Of a DNA stretch of 64,000 nt, positions 28,901 through 36,535 are shown piece by piece. The position numbers and the translations under genes are program-made. The stretch is from Candidatus Accumulibacter sp. ACC003 (GTDB lineage Bacteria > Pseudomonadota > Gammaproteobacteria > Burkholderiales > Rhodocyclaceae), in assembly GCF_907163085.1 (NCBI RefSeq), contig NZ_CAJQTX010000011.1, positions 62,001 through 126,000 on the forward strand. The letters run 5' to 3'. The notes under the pieces are model-generated. The model was not told where the DNA came from. It made no database searches and saw only the letters and a program-made list of their open reading frames with translations. Each line of letters starts with the position of its first letter. The stretch's first letter is position 1.

Positions 28901-29030
28901 GGTTATCGTCGGTGGCTTGCTGCTCGGCACCTTCTTCACGCTGTTTGTGGTGCCGACCGTTTACACGCTGCTTGCCCGGCGCAAGACATCGGAGACGGCG
29001 ACCGTGCAGCCGCTTGTCGAGGCCGGCTGA
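25953..29030 (+). CDS. RND efflux transporter permease (AcrB/MexB-like)
   Basis: 1025 aa with twelve membrane helices and two large periplasmic loops. It begins MKISDLCIRRPVFATVLSLAIM. TM4 carries the proton-relay pair as LVLAIGLVVDDAIVVLENIYR, and PVAFMTGRTGKLFVEFALTL and LVTLVGLITKHGILIVEFAN are hallmark strings of hydrophobe/amphiphile exporters. It is proton driven; the drug range cannot be read from sequence. Its start overlaps the adaptor stop, so the two are translationally coupled. No regulator is adjacent. Confidence 0.93.
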   Translation: MKISDLCIRRPVFATVLSLAIMLVGLVSYTRLPVREYPKIDEPVVTVDTTYRGASAEIVESQISKPLEDSLAGIEGVDVITSISRQENSQISVRFKLERNPDSAAADVRDRVSRVRAKLPTDIDEPVIAKVEADANPIIWLAFSSDQHSALEVTDVANRIVKPRLQTLPGAADVRVFGERRYAMRIWLDRDRLAAFKLTPQDVEDALRRQNVEVPAGRIESQSREFSVVARTDLSEPKQFAEIIVKQTSDGQGSYPVRIADIGRVELGAASERSSVRFNGRPAVALGVIKQATANPLELSKALRAELPKVIGELPAGMTVNIAYDSSVFIARSIDAVFETIGEAMLLVLLIIFLFLRNFRATLIPLVTIPVSLIGSFALMLMLGFTINTLTLLALVLAIGLVVDDAIVVLENIYRHIEQGMPRRQAALQGAQEIGFAVVAMTITLAAVYAPVAFMTGRTGKLFVEFALTLAGAVLVSGFVALTLSPMMCSLLLKHETRHGKAYVWVENVLNGLTRGYRRVLTLALARRWLVMLVFVVVAGSNVFLLKALKSELAPIEDRGIILGVFLAPEGATLDYTDKYARQLEDIYAHTKDVERYFVVAGNPTVSQGISFVGLADWKERQRSSGDVVKELFPRFMGIPGVLAFPVQPPSLGQSPRERPINFVILTSASYAELEQMTRKILDEVAKNSGFSNVDIDLKLNKPELSVLVNRDKSSDTGVQIETVGRTLETMLGGRQVTRFKREGEQYDVIVQVADSDRATPSDIRDIFVRARDGSMIPLANLLTVNETVSPRELNHFGQRRAVTITANLTPGYTMGEALSFLEQTAGSVLPAGYAIDYAGQSREFKLSSSSLALTFVLALAFIYLVLAAQFESFRDPFIIMLTVPLSMTGALLALLLSGGTLNVYSQIGLVTLVGLITKHGILIVEFANQLQEQGKEIRQAVIDASELRLRPILMTTGAMVLGTIPLALASGAGAESRQQIGWVIVGGLLLGTFFTLFVVPTVYTLLARRKTSETATVQPLVEAG

Positions 29031-29184
29031 GCACTTGAGGGCGGGTTGCGAGCGTCGCGTCAAGGCGCTTCAGGGGCTGCCTTAGGACGCCGCCAGGTTC
29101 CCTTTCGCCGCGCACGCGAGTATGCTTCCGCGCTATGCCGTCGCCGATCGCGCGGCGCCTTCGCCGGCCCTGGAGACGGTCCTC

Positions 29185-29568
29185 ATGAACCTTGAAAAAG
29201 TCGTTTTCGGTTTCTTTATTGTTCTCGCGGCAACGCTGAATTTCGGCTTTTTCATCGGCAATATCGACAACCCGGTTCATCATCACATCTACGAGTTGTT
29301 TGCCGCCATCGTCGTCAACCTCATTGCCACGGTGCTCAAGTTCGGTGATCGGACACAGATCGGCGCCGTCCATTTGTCGACCAGTCTGGTCGCCGACCTG
29401 CAGTTGGTTGCGGCGGCCTGCGTGTGGGGCATCGCCGTGCATGTGACCGGCGAGGGAATGTCGCCTGACGTTACTACCAGCGTCGTTTCGCTGAGCGGCG
29501 GCGCGCTGTTCGCCAACGTCGTTTCGGTTGTTCTGTTGATTGCGGAAACCGTCATGTTGCGGCGCTGA
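29185..29568 (+). CDS. DUF6394-like membrane protein beside a potassium channel
   Basis: 127 aa. The start at 29185 has GGAG upstream. It has four hydrophobic stretches (about 5-24, 34-52, 68-85 and 103-122) and the sequence NIDNPVHHHIYELFAAIVVNLIATVLKFGDRTQIG. I associate it with the DUF6394 family that accompanies two-RCK potassium channels. It precedes the channel gene by 12 bp on the same strand, so it may be a channel partner. That role is inference. Confidence 0.7.
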   Translation: MNLEKVVFGFFIVLAATLNFGFFIGNIDNPVHHHIYELFAAIVVNLIATVLKFGDRTQIGAVHLSTSLVADLQLVAAACVWGIAVHVTGEGMSPDVTTSVVSLSGGALFANVVSVVLLIAETVMLRR

Positions 29569-29580
29569 CGGCGCGGCGGG

Positions 29581-31287
29581 ATGAACACCAGCGTCTTCTT
29601 TCTGGCCCTGCGGCGAGTGCGTGTGCCGCTGATCGTGCTGATCGTCATCTACGCCGTGTCTACGCTCGGGCTGACGCTGATTCCCGGCATCGACGCGCAG
29701 GGTCGGCCGGCGCCTGCGATGAGCTTCTTTCACGCCTTCTATTTCGTCAGCTACACCGCCAGCACGATCGGTTTTGGCGAGATTCCGAGTGCTTTCTCGG
29801 ACGCCCAGCGGATGTGGGTCACGGTGTGCATCTTTCTCTCGGTGATTGGCTGGTCGTACTCGATCATCAGCCTGCTCGGCCTGGTCCAGGACCAAGGTTT
29901 CCAGCAGGTCTTGCTCAGCGGCCGCTTTGCGCGCCGCGTCAAGCATCTCGGCGAGCCCTTTTACATCGTCTGTGGCTGCGGCGAAACCGGACTGCTGATC
30001 GCGCGTGCGCTCGATCGGAGCCGTATCCGCGTCGTTGCGCTCGAACGCGACGACGCGCGCGTTCAGGAAATCGAACTCGAAGATTTCGACGCCGACATTC
30101 TGGTGATGTGTGCCGATGCGGCGCAGCCACAAAACCTGTTGATGGCGGGCTTGAAACATCGCAGCTGTCGTGGCGTCCTGGCGATCACCGACGACGATTC
30201 GGCCAATCTTGCGGTGGCGATCGCCAGCCGACTGGTCAATCCGGAGCTGATGATCGTCGCTCGCGTCGCCAATCCATCGATCGAACGCAACATGATGTCT
30301 TTCGGCACCCACTACGTCGTCAATCATTTCGAGAAATTTGCTGACTATCTGGCACAGGCAATTCAGTCGCCAAGCTGGTTCCGCCTGGTCGACCTGCTGA
30401 CGCGGCTGCCGGGTCAGGCCGTTCCCGAGCGCAAGGATCCGCCGGTTGGCGACTGGGTGGTCTGTGGCTACGGCCTTTTCGGGCAGGCGGTCGTGCGCAA
30501 TCTGGATCGCCAGGGGGTGAGCCTGACGGTCATCGCGCCGGAGCCTGATCTACCGGTCAATGTCCGTCATATCGTTGGTCACGGCATGGAGGCGGAGCCG
30601 CTCCGACAGGCCGGTATCGAAAGCGCGGTGGGCATCGTCGCTGGTAGCGATAACGACACCAACAACCTGTCGACGGCCATGACGGCCAAGGAACTCAACC
30701 CGGATTTGTTCGTCGTCGTCCGTCAGAACCGGGTCGCCAATGAGGTCTTGTTTGACGCCTACGACGCCGACTTCACGATGGTTCCCTCACGGATCGTGGC
30801 ACGTGAGTGCATGGCACTAATCACTTCACCGCTGTTGCCGAGATTCCTTCGTCACGTTCGTGCCTGGCCAGATGCACACGCGGGCAGCGTTGCCAGGGTG
30901 CTCGAGGACCTCTGTGGCCATCGCGTGCCGCTGGTCTGGGGCGTTCGATTGAACGCAACGGACGCGCCGGCAGCGCACAAGTTGCTGAGCTTCGAGCAGG
31001 CCGTGATGGACATCGGGATTTTGCGGCGTAATCCTGGCGCTCGCCAGGAACTTCTGCCGGTATTGACCTTGCTGCTGGTGCGTAACGGCCGCGACCAGGA
31101 AATGCCCGGCGATGAAATCGAGCTGGAGGCCGGCGATGAACTGCTTTTCGCGGGCACGCGAGCGGCAAAACTGGCGCAGAGCCTGACGCTCGACAATCGC
31201 AATGTGCTCGACTATGTGTTGACCGGCGACGACGCACAAGGCTGGCTGTGGCGCTTGTTCAGCGCCAGACGAGGGCGCTGCAAGTAG
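29581..31287 (+). CDS. Potassium channel with two RCK/TrkA domains
   Basis: 568 aa. Two membrane helices (about 14-36 and 78-101) flank a pore loop with selectivity filter TIGFGE, a variant of TVGYGD. Two NAD-binding RCK units follow: FYIVCGCGETGLLIARAL and WVVCGYGLFGQAVVRNL. A TrkA-C-like segment is near the end (PGDEIELEAGDELLFAGT). It should pass K+ with gating by ligand binding to the RCK ring. The F/E changes in the filter are worth noting. It forms a unit with the small membrane protein upstream. Confidence 0.85.
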   Translation: MNTSVFFLALRRVRVPLIVLIVIYAVSTLGLTLIPGIDAQGRPAPAMSFFHAFYFVSYTASTIGFGEIPSAFSDAQRMWVTVCIFLSVIGWSYSIISLLGLVQDQGFQQVLLSGRFARRVKHLGEPFYIVCGCGETGLLIARALDRSRIRVVALERDDARVQEIELEDFDADILVMCADAAQPQNLLMAGLKHRSCRGVLAITDDDSANLAVAIASRLVNPELMIVARVANPSIERNMMSFGTHYVVNHFEKFADYLAQAIQSPSWFRLVDLLTRLPGQAVPERKDPPVGDWVVCGYGLFGQAVVRNLDRQGVSLTVIAPEPDLPVNVRHIVGHGMEAEPLRQAGIESAVGIVAGSDNDTNNLSTAMTAKELNPDLFVVVRQNRVANEVLFDAYDADFTMVPSRIVARECMALITSPLLPRFLRHVRAWPDAHAGSVARVLEDLCGHRVPLVWGVRLNATDAPAAHKLLSFEQAVMDIGILRRNPGARQELLPVLTLLLVRNGRDQEMPGDEIELEAGDELLFAGTRAAKLAQSLTLDNRNVLDYVLTGDDAQGWLWRLFSARRGRCK

Positions 31288-31478
31288 CCGGGGATATGCC
31301 CGCCAGCCTGTATGAGTAGCGATCGTCGGCTCGCGTACCGGGTGACTCTGGCTGCGCGCCTTTGACGGCGACTATCACCGGCCAGGCTGATTATTGTACC
31401 GGCAAGAGCCTCGCCGCGACCATCGGCCTGCGCCGTGTTGACTCGCGGATCGGCGCTCGCCGGATCGGGCCGCGGGCG
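31288..31478. other. Intergenic between convergent genes
   Basis: Gap between the channel and erpA 3' ends. No gene seen. Confidence 0.4.
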
Positions 31479-31829
31479 CTAAACCGAGAACGACGACCCG
31501 CAACCGCAGGTCGATGACGCATTCGGGTTCTTGATCACGAATTGTGATCCCTCGAGTCCTTCGGTGTAGTCGATTTCGGCGCCAACCAGATACTGGTAGC
31601 TCATGGGGTCTACCAGCAAGGTCACGCCGTTCTTTTGCAGCGCCGTGTCGTCTTCGTTGGCGACCTCGTCGAAAGTGAATCCGTACTGAAACCCGGAGCA
31701 TCCGCCACCGGTCACGAAGACGCGCAGTTTCAATTCCGGGTTACCTTCGTCCTCGATCAATTCCTTCACCTTGCCGGCCGCGTTGTCGGTAAAGACAAAA
31801 GGCATCGGCATTTCGGTTTCTGCATTCAT
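31479..31829 (-). CDS. erpA: Iron-sulfur cluster insertion protein ErpA
   Basis: 116 aa, the usual size. It has the three A-type carrier cysteines: Cys in [12 protein letters not shown] and the pair in [11 protein letters not shown] at the C-terminus. [15 protein letters not shown] is also typical. It passes Fe-S clusters to targets such as IspG. The ATG at 31829 follows AGAGGA; an upstream in-frame ATG at 31883 is unlikely. It follows argC on the same strand. Confidence 0.92.
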   Translation of the reverse strand: MNAETEMPMPFVFTDNAAGKVKELIEDEGNPELKLRVFVTGGGCSGFQYGFTFDEVANEDDTALQKNGVTLLVDPMSYQYLVGAEIDYTEGLEGSQFVIKNPNASSTCGCGSSFSV

Positions 31830-32320
31830 TGGTTTTTCCTCTTGAACCTGATATCTGAGATTGCTGACAACGAGGCCAGCCACTTTAAGCCTGTTTGATC
31901 TCTAGCGCCCTGGCGCCAGCCTGACACACCAGAGATCCTTCAACGACCGCTGCAGCCGAGTTGCGATCGGGCGGTGTTCAACGTCCCCTGAGACACGTGC
32001 GCCGGGAAGGAGTTCCTGCGCGTCGGTGGTCATGATCGCGCCTCCACGCCTTCAGCGTCGCTGCGGGGGTAGCGAAAAAGGTCGTTCAATCCGCTGATGG
32101 TGCTTGATTTCTATCATGAAGCTTCGGGAATTCTGCGCCTGCCTGCATGGCAGGCCGATGATAACATTTTTGTTTCGCTGCCGTAGCTCAAGCCGTTGAT
32201 CGAGCCTTGCCGTGAGGGATCAGGCCTGCTGGCGAGCCCCGTCGCGGCGCGACGATGCCCGGGAAGCAGCGTACGGAATGTCGGCTTCGGCGCATTGATC
32301 CCGAAGCAGCCATTCGACGC
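31830..32320. other. Intergenic, no gene seen
   Basis: About 490 bp between argC and erpA. It probably holds the erpA promoter. No frame shows a known pattern or a good ribosome site. Confidence 0.4.
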
Positions 32321-33349
32321 TTACGGAAGCACCGCCAGTTGCCACAGGCCTTCGGTCTCCGGCACTCCGAACATGATGTTCATGTTCTGCACCGCCTGCC
32401 CGGCTGCGCCCTTGACCAGATTGTCGATCACCGACAGGACGACCAGAACCTTGCCTCCCTGTGGGCGGTGTACGGCGATGCGGCAGCTATTGGCGGCTCG
32501 TACACTGCGTGTGTCGGGATGCGACCCTGGCGGCAGGACGTCGACGAATGGTTCGCCGCTGTAGCGCTCTTCGAAGAGTTGCTGAAAATCGGCATCGCTG
32601 TTGACGCGGGCGTAAAGCGTTGCGTGGATACCCCGAATCATCGGCGTCAAATGCGGCACGAAGGTCAGGGTGACCGCTTGCGCTGCCATTGCCGACAAGC
32701 CCTGCTGAATTTCCGGCAAGTGCCGGTGTCCGGGAGCGGCGTAGGCTTTGAAATTGTCCGACGCTTCCGAGAACAGGGCGGCGACCTCGGCCTTGCGCCC
32801 AGCCCCCGAGACGCCCGATTTGGCGTCGGCAATCAGTTCGTCGAGCTTGACCAGGCCGGCTTCGACGAGAGGCATGAAGCCCAGTTGTACGGCGGTCGGG
32901 TAACAGCCCGGGTTGGCCACCAGCTGAGCGTCGCGGATGCTGGCTCGATCGTGTTCCGGGAGTCCGTAGACGGCCTTCGCCACCCATTCTGGACTGGCGT
33001 GCCGCATCCCGTACCATTTTTCCCACACCGCAAGGTCCTTGATACGGAAATCGGCCGCCAGGTCGATCACCCGGACGCCTGCTTCGAGTAGTGCCGGCGC
33101 CTGCGTCATCGCCACGCCGTTGGGGGTGGCGAAGAACACCAGATCACAGCCTGTGAGGTTGGCGCTGGCTGGATCCTCGAACTTCAGGTCCAGCCTTCGC
33201 CGCAAGCTCGGAAACATGCTGGCGACAGACGTGCCAGCGTCGCCACGAGAAGTAATGGCGATGATCTCAACCTGCGGATGCTGAGCCAGCAAACGCAACA
33301 ACTCGACGCCGGTGTAACCGGTACCGCCGACGATTCCAACCTTGATCAT
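32321..33349 (-). CDS. argC: N-acetyl-gamma-glutamyl-phosphate reductase
   Basis: 342 aa. The NADP fold starts [20 protein letters not shown], the catalytic Cys is in [14 protein letters not shown], and [10 protein letters not shown] and [18 protein letters not shown] complete the family set. It reduces N-acetylglutamyl phosphate to the semialdehyde in arginine synthesis. It lies downstream of rplM-rpsI but behind a terminator, so it likely has its own promoter. Confidence 0.95.
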   Translation of the reverse strand: MIKVGIVGGTGYTGVELLRLLAQHPQVEIIAITSRGDAGTSVASMFPSLRRRLDLKFEDPASANLTGCDLVFFATPNGVAMTQAPALLEAGVRVIDLAADFRIKDLAVWEKWYGMRHASPEWVAKAVYGLPEHDRASIRDAQLVANPGCYPTAVQLGFMPLVEAGLVKLDELIADAKSGVSGAGRKAEVAALFSEASDNFKAYAAPGHRHLPEIQQGLSAMAAQAVTLTFVPHLTPMIRGIHATLYARVNSDADFQQLFEERYSGEPFVDVLPPGSHPDTRSVRAANSCRIAVHRPQGGKVLVVLSVIDNLVKGAAGQAVQNMNIMFGVPETEGLWQLAVLP

Positions 33350-33401
33350 GAGAGACTCCTGGATAGCCCGGAATCAGGGTTCCGATGTCACGAAAACGGC
33401 A

Positions 33402-33421
33402 AAGCCGCCCGGAGGCGGCTT
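33402..33421 (-). terminator. Terminator of the rplM-rpsI operon
   Basis: AAGCCGCC-loop-GGCGGCTT stem of 8 bp with a 4-base loop, 20 bp past the rpsI stop. On the minus strand it is followed by TGCCGTTTTC, a weak T tract. Confidence 0.7.
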
Positions 33422-33441
33422 CGCTGGCAGACAGTCTTCGC

Positions 33442-33834
33442 TTAGCGCTTCGAGAACTGCTTGCGGCGACGTGCTTTGTGGAAACCGACCTTCTTGCGCT
33501 CTACTTCACGCGCATCGCGAGTAACGAAGCCGGCCTTGGATAGCGTCGGCTTGAGCGAGGCGTCGTAGGCGATCAGGGCGCGGGTGATCCCGTGCCGCAC
33601 GGCACCGGCTTGTCCGGACTCGCCGCCACCGCCGACATTGACCAGGATGTCAAAGCCGGTCAGCTGTTCGACGAGGGTGAGCGGTTGGCGGACAATCATC
33701 CGTCCGGTTTCGCGAGAGAAGAACTCATCTACCGGTTTGCCGTTGACGACAAAATTGCCGCTTCCACGTTTCATGAAAACGCGAGCTACGGCGCTTTTTC
33801 GCCGACCCGTGCCATAGAAATAGTTATCAGCCAT
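33442..33834 (-). CDS. rpsI: 30S ribosomal protein S9
   Basis: 130 aa. It starts [20 protein letters not shown] and ends with the basic tail [16 protein letters not shown] that reaches the P-site t[26 protein letters not shown] and [14 protein letters not shown] are also typical. It is 9 bp downstream of rplM. Confidence 0.98.
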   Translation of the reverse strand: MADNYFYGTGRRKSAVARVFMKRGSGNFVVNGKPVDEFFSRETGRMIVRQPLTLVEQLTGFDILVNVGGGGESGQAGAVRHGITRALIAYDASLKPTLSKAGFVTRDAREVERKKVGFHKARRRKQFSKR

Positions 33835-33843
33835 TGTGACCTC

Positions 33844-34272
33844 TTAGAGTTCCAGAACTTTCGGCTGCTGGGCAGCGTGCGGATGCGTTGTGCCTGCGTA
33901 GCACTTCATCTTCTTCAGCATCGCATAACCGAGGGGCCCCTTGGGGAGCATGCCTTTTACGGCATGTTCAAGAACTCGCCCGGGAAAGCGCTGCTGCATC
34001 TTGGTGAAGTTCGTCTCGTAGATGCCGCCCGGGTAGCCCGAGTGCCGATAGTATTTCTTGTCTTCGGCCTTGTTGCCGGTGACGCGCAGCTTTTCGACAT
34101 TGGTAACGACGATGTAGTCGCCAGTGTCCACGTGCGGGGTGAACTCAGGCTTGTGTTTGCCGCGTAGGCGGCGAGCGATTTCGGTTGCAAGGCGACCCAG
34201 CACCTTGTCCGTGGCATCAACAACTAGCCACTCGCGTTGCACTTCATGCGACTTGGCGGAGAAAGTCTTCAT
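33844..34272 (-). CDS. rplM: 50S ribosomal protein L13
   Basis: 142 aa. It starts [20 protein letters not shown], with [39 protein letters not shown] and [28 protein letters not shown] is the ribosome site. It is the first gene of rplM-rpsI, behind the promoter at 34317-34344. Confidence 0.98.
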   Translation of the reverse strand: MKTFSAKSHEVQREWLVVDATDKVLGRLATEIARRLRGKHKPEFTPHVDTGDYIVVTNVEKLRVTGNKAEDKKYYRHSGYPGGIYETNFTKMQQRFPGRVLEHAVKGMLPKGPLGYAMLKKMKCYAGTTHPHAAQQPKVLEL

Positions 34273-34316
34273 TTAAAACGCCGTCCTTATTTGCCTGATC
34301 ACGGAAAGCCCAGCAT

Positions 34317-34344
34317 CTTATGGCAAGTATCCAAGGCGTGTCAA
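34317..34344 (-). promoter_or_regulatory. Sigma-70 promoter of rplM-rpsI
   Basis: On the minus strand TTGACA is followed after 16 bases by CATAAG (ATAAGA at 17). The -10 is about 45 bp upstream of the rplM start. Confidence 0.65.
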
Positions 34345-34511
34345 TCGCTGTTTGGCTGTTCGCTCGACGAGCCCTTGTGGAGCGCATTCGGAAAGCGCCG
34401 GCGGGCTACCCCGGCCGCTCATCCGGCGCTCTGGGGAGTGGCCTTGCAAGGGAGCTGTTTTCGCCGTTGGTCGTCGCCGCTGCCAAGCGACGCTCAGTCT
34501 GAATAGCGGGC

Positions 34512-34542
34512 AAAAAAAAGCGCGGCTCGTTGGAGCCGCGCT
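34512..34542 (-). terminator. Intrinsic terminator on the minus strand
   Basis: A 10-bp stem AGCGCGGCTC/GAGCCGCGCT with a 4-base loop, followed on the minus strand by eight T (34512-34519 read as A on the plus strand). No annotated minus-strand gene lies upstream of it, which is what points to the sRNA. Confidence 0.85.
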
Positions 34543-34608
34543 AAATCCACACCAAAGGAGGAGGGTGGAGGAGACATCGGTGAAGCGGAACAGCTAAGTG
34601 CTTACGGT
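34512..34608 (-). ncRNA. Candidate small RNA, about 97 nt
   Basis: A sigma-70 promoter (34615-34643) and a strong intrinsic terminator (34512-34542) on the minus strand enclose about 97 bases with no coding gene. The middle of the transcript contains CUCCUCCACCCUCCUCCUUU, a C-rich anti-Shine-Dalgarno sequence. This resembles sRNAs that base-pair with ribosome sites of target mRNAs. An in-frame AUG exists in it but has no ribosome site. The transcription start is estimated from the -10. I do not recognise a named family. Confidence 0.65.
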
Positions 34609-34614
34609 GCAAAC

Positions 34615-34643
34615 ATTATGCCTCGACCTAGTGCATAGGTCAA
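34615..34643 (-). promoter_or_regulatory. Sigma-70 promoter with operator-like dyad
   Basis: Minus strand: TTGACC, 17-base spacer, CATAAT. The spacer and -35 overlap a perfect dyad GACCTA-TGCAC-TAGGTC, suggesting a dimeric regulator binds between the two elements. Confidence 0.7.
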
Positions 34644-35027
34644 GTATTTTTGGTGCGTTGCGCCATATTTTTTTGCTTGGTCGATTGCATGTGCGTATCT
34701 ATCATACAAAAATACTCTAAAACAATAGTATACAATCATAGCAAGACATAGATTTCACAATAAGCAACGCTGTAGAGCGTCGTGTAAAGATGACTGCGTA
34801 CTTAAAATGCTGCGGTGCAGCAGGGGTTCTTGGCGTTCGCGTGCGCGCTCTTGCGTCTACAATGACAGGGCATGGTGTAGTTACCGCTGCTTCTGCGGGA
34901 AGGCGTCGAGCACTCTTTGGCGACGTGCCGTGCAAGCGCGGCGTACGATCATTGTTGCGTACGCAGGTTTTGATCATTGGGCTTTGACGTCTGTCATGCC
35001 CATTGGAGAACAGAGGGAGAGCAGGGC
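34644..35027. other. Intergenic, A/T-rich at its left side
   Basis: Positions 34644-34790 are unusually A/T-rich (TATTTTTTTGC, CAATAGTATACAATC). A minus-strand frame at 34717-34977 shows no family pattern. The OsmC promoter should lie at the right side. Confidence 0.4.
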
Positions 35028-35447
35028 ATGGAATGTAAAGTGAAGTGGACCGGTGACGGAATGTCCTTTATCGCCGAAACGGGGACCAATCACGCGCTGG
35101 TGATGGACGGTGCCGTCGAGGCCGGGGGGCGCAATCTGGCGCCGCGCCCGATGGAGCTGATGCTGGCCGGGGCCGGCGGCTGCGCCGCGTTCGACGTCGT
35201 CCTGATCCTGAAAAAAGGGCGGCACACCGTCAAGGGCTGTGAAGTGAGCCTGCAGGCCGAGCGCGCGGAGGTCGAGCCAAGGGTCTTTACGCGCATCCAT
35301 TTCCACTTCCGCGTTGCCGGCAAGCAACTGAAGCCGGAGCACGTGGCGCGAGCCATCGAGCTGTCACACGACAAGTATTGCTCGGCGACCAGCATGCTCA
35401 GCAAGACGGCGGTGATCACGCACGACTTCGAGATCGTCGAGGCTTGA
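35028..35447 (+). CDS. OsmC/Ohr family protein
   Basis: 139 aa. The start at 35028 follows GAGGGAGAGCAGGGC; 34977 is in frame but unsupported. The redox cysteines are in GAGGCAAFDVVLIL and DKYCSATSML, matching the YhfA-like branch of OsmC. It detoxifies organic peroxides or reactive sulfur with a thiol partner. It stands alone upstream of the IS91-type element. Confidence 0.88.
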   Translation: MECKVKWTGDGMSFIAETGTNHALVMDGAVEAGGRNLAPRPMELMLAGAGGCAAFDVVLILKKGRHTVKGCEVSLQAERAEVEPRVFTRIHFHFRVAGKQLKPEHVARAIELSHDKYCSATSMLSKTAVITHDFEIVEA

Positions 35448-35618
35448 AGGCGGGCGCTACTGCTGACACCTCGCGCCGTCTGCCGAAAGACTCACTCGCG
35501 AGGTGTTGGACGAAGCCGCTACGCGGAGGAAACCCCGGTGCTGTCGTCGCGTTGACTCAAGATGTGACCTCGCCCCTCATCCGAGGGACGTTCATGACGA
35601 ATGCGAGGTTACCGCAAG

Positions 35619-36535
35619 ATGGAAGAGATGTCCGCTGTCGCAACGACGATTTTTGACACGAACTACGAGCTGCACCAGAAGCACCTGAAGCTCAAGGGCT
35701 TGCAGCCGAAGACGATCGACGCGTATTCGCGCGCCGTCCGCCGGGTGGGAGATTACTTCGCTCATCAGATCGACGATCTGAGCGAGGCCGACCTGTTGGA
35801 TTACTTCGCCGACCTGCGTGAGACGCACTCCTGGAGTTCGCTCAAGCTCGATCTGTACGGGCTCAAGTTTTACTACGAGCACGTGCTGAAGAAACCCTGG
35901 GTGGCGCCCGGTCTGATCAAGCCGCCGCGCTCGCTGCGCCTGCCGGACATCGTCACGGTCGAGGAGACCGAGCGGATTTTTCTGGCCACGCAGGTGCTCA
36001 GTTACCGCGTTTTCTTCTTCACCCTCTACAGTCTCGGCCTGCGCCTGGGCGAAGGCTTACGGCTGACGGTCGCCGACATCGACGGCGCGCGCGGGCGGGT
36101 GCATATCCGCGATGCCAAGGGCAACAAGGATCGCCTGGTGCCGCTGCCGACGGCCACCTACCGACTCCTGCGTTGTTTCTGGCAGCGCCACCGTAATCCC
36201 GTTCTGCTGTTTCCCAATCGCCGCGGCGGCTTGCCAGGTGCGAGCAGCGCCAGGACACCGCTCAATCGCAGCGGCGTTCAGAAGGCACTGCGGGCGGTGG
36301 TCGAATCCTGCGGGCTAAAAAAAACATTTCGCCGCACAGTTTGCGTCACGCCTATGCCACGCACCTGATCGAGGCGGGCGTCGAGCTCACCGAGGTGCAG
36401 AGCATTCTCGGCCATCACTCGATTCTCACGACGGTTCGCTACACCCATCTGACGGATCAAACCCGGCATCACGCCATCGACCGCATCAACGCGCTGATGG
36501 ACCGCTTTTGTCTGAGCAAGGGGACGCCGCGATGA
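35619..36535 (+). CDS. Tyrosine recombinase of an IS91-type element, needs a -1 frameshift
   Basis: The first frame (to 36368) gives the core-binding domain (YELHQKHLKLKGLQPKTIDAY) and the catalytic domain up to LGLRLGEGLRL (Arg) and KGNKDRLVPLP (Lys). It then leaves phase at eight A (36317-36324). The -1 frame (to 36535) continues ISPHSLRHAYATHLIEAGVE and ILGHHSILTTVRYTHL with His, Arg, His and the Tyr nucleophile. A AAA AAA at 36317-36323 is a slippery heptamer in the right phase. Either programmed frameshifting gives the full ~305-aa enzyme, or the gene is mutated. The stop overlaps the next ATG. Confidence 0.75.

Noticed and set aside
28936-30327. Long antisense frames over the RND and channel genes
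   Set aside because: They mirror GC-rich codon use of the real genes and carry only His/Arg/Asp-rich sequence.
34717-34977. 86-aa minus-strand protein upstream of the sRNA candidate
   Set aside because: No ribosome site, low-complexity Arg/Thr/Pro sequence, and the sRNA promoter lies between it and the terminator.
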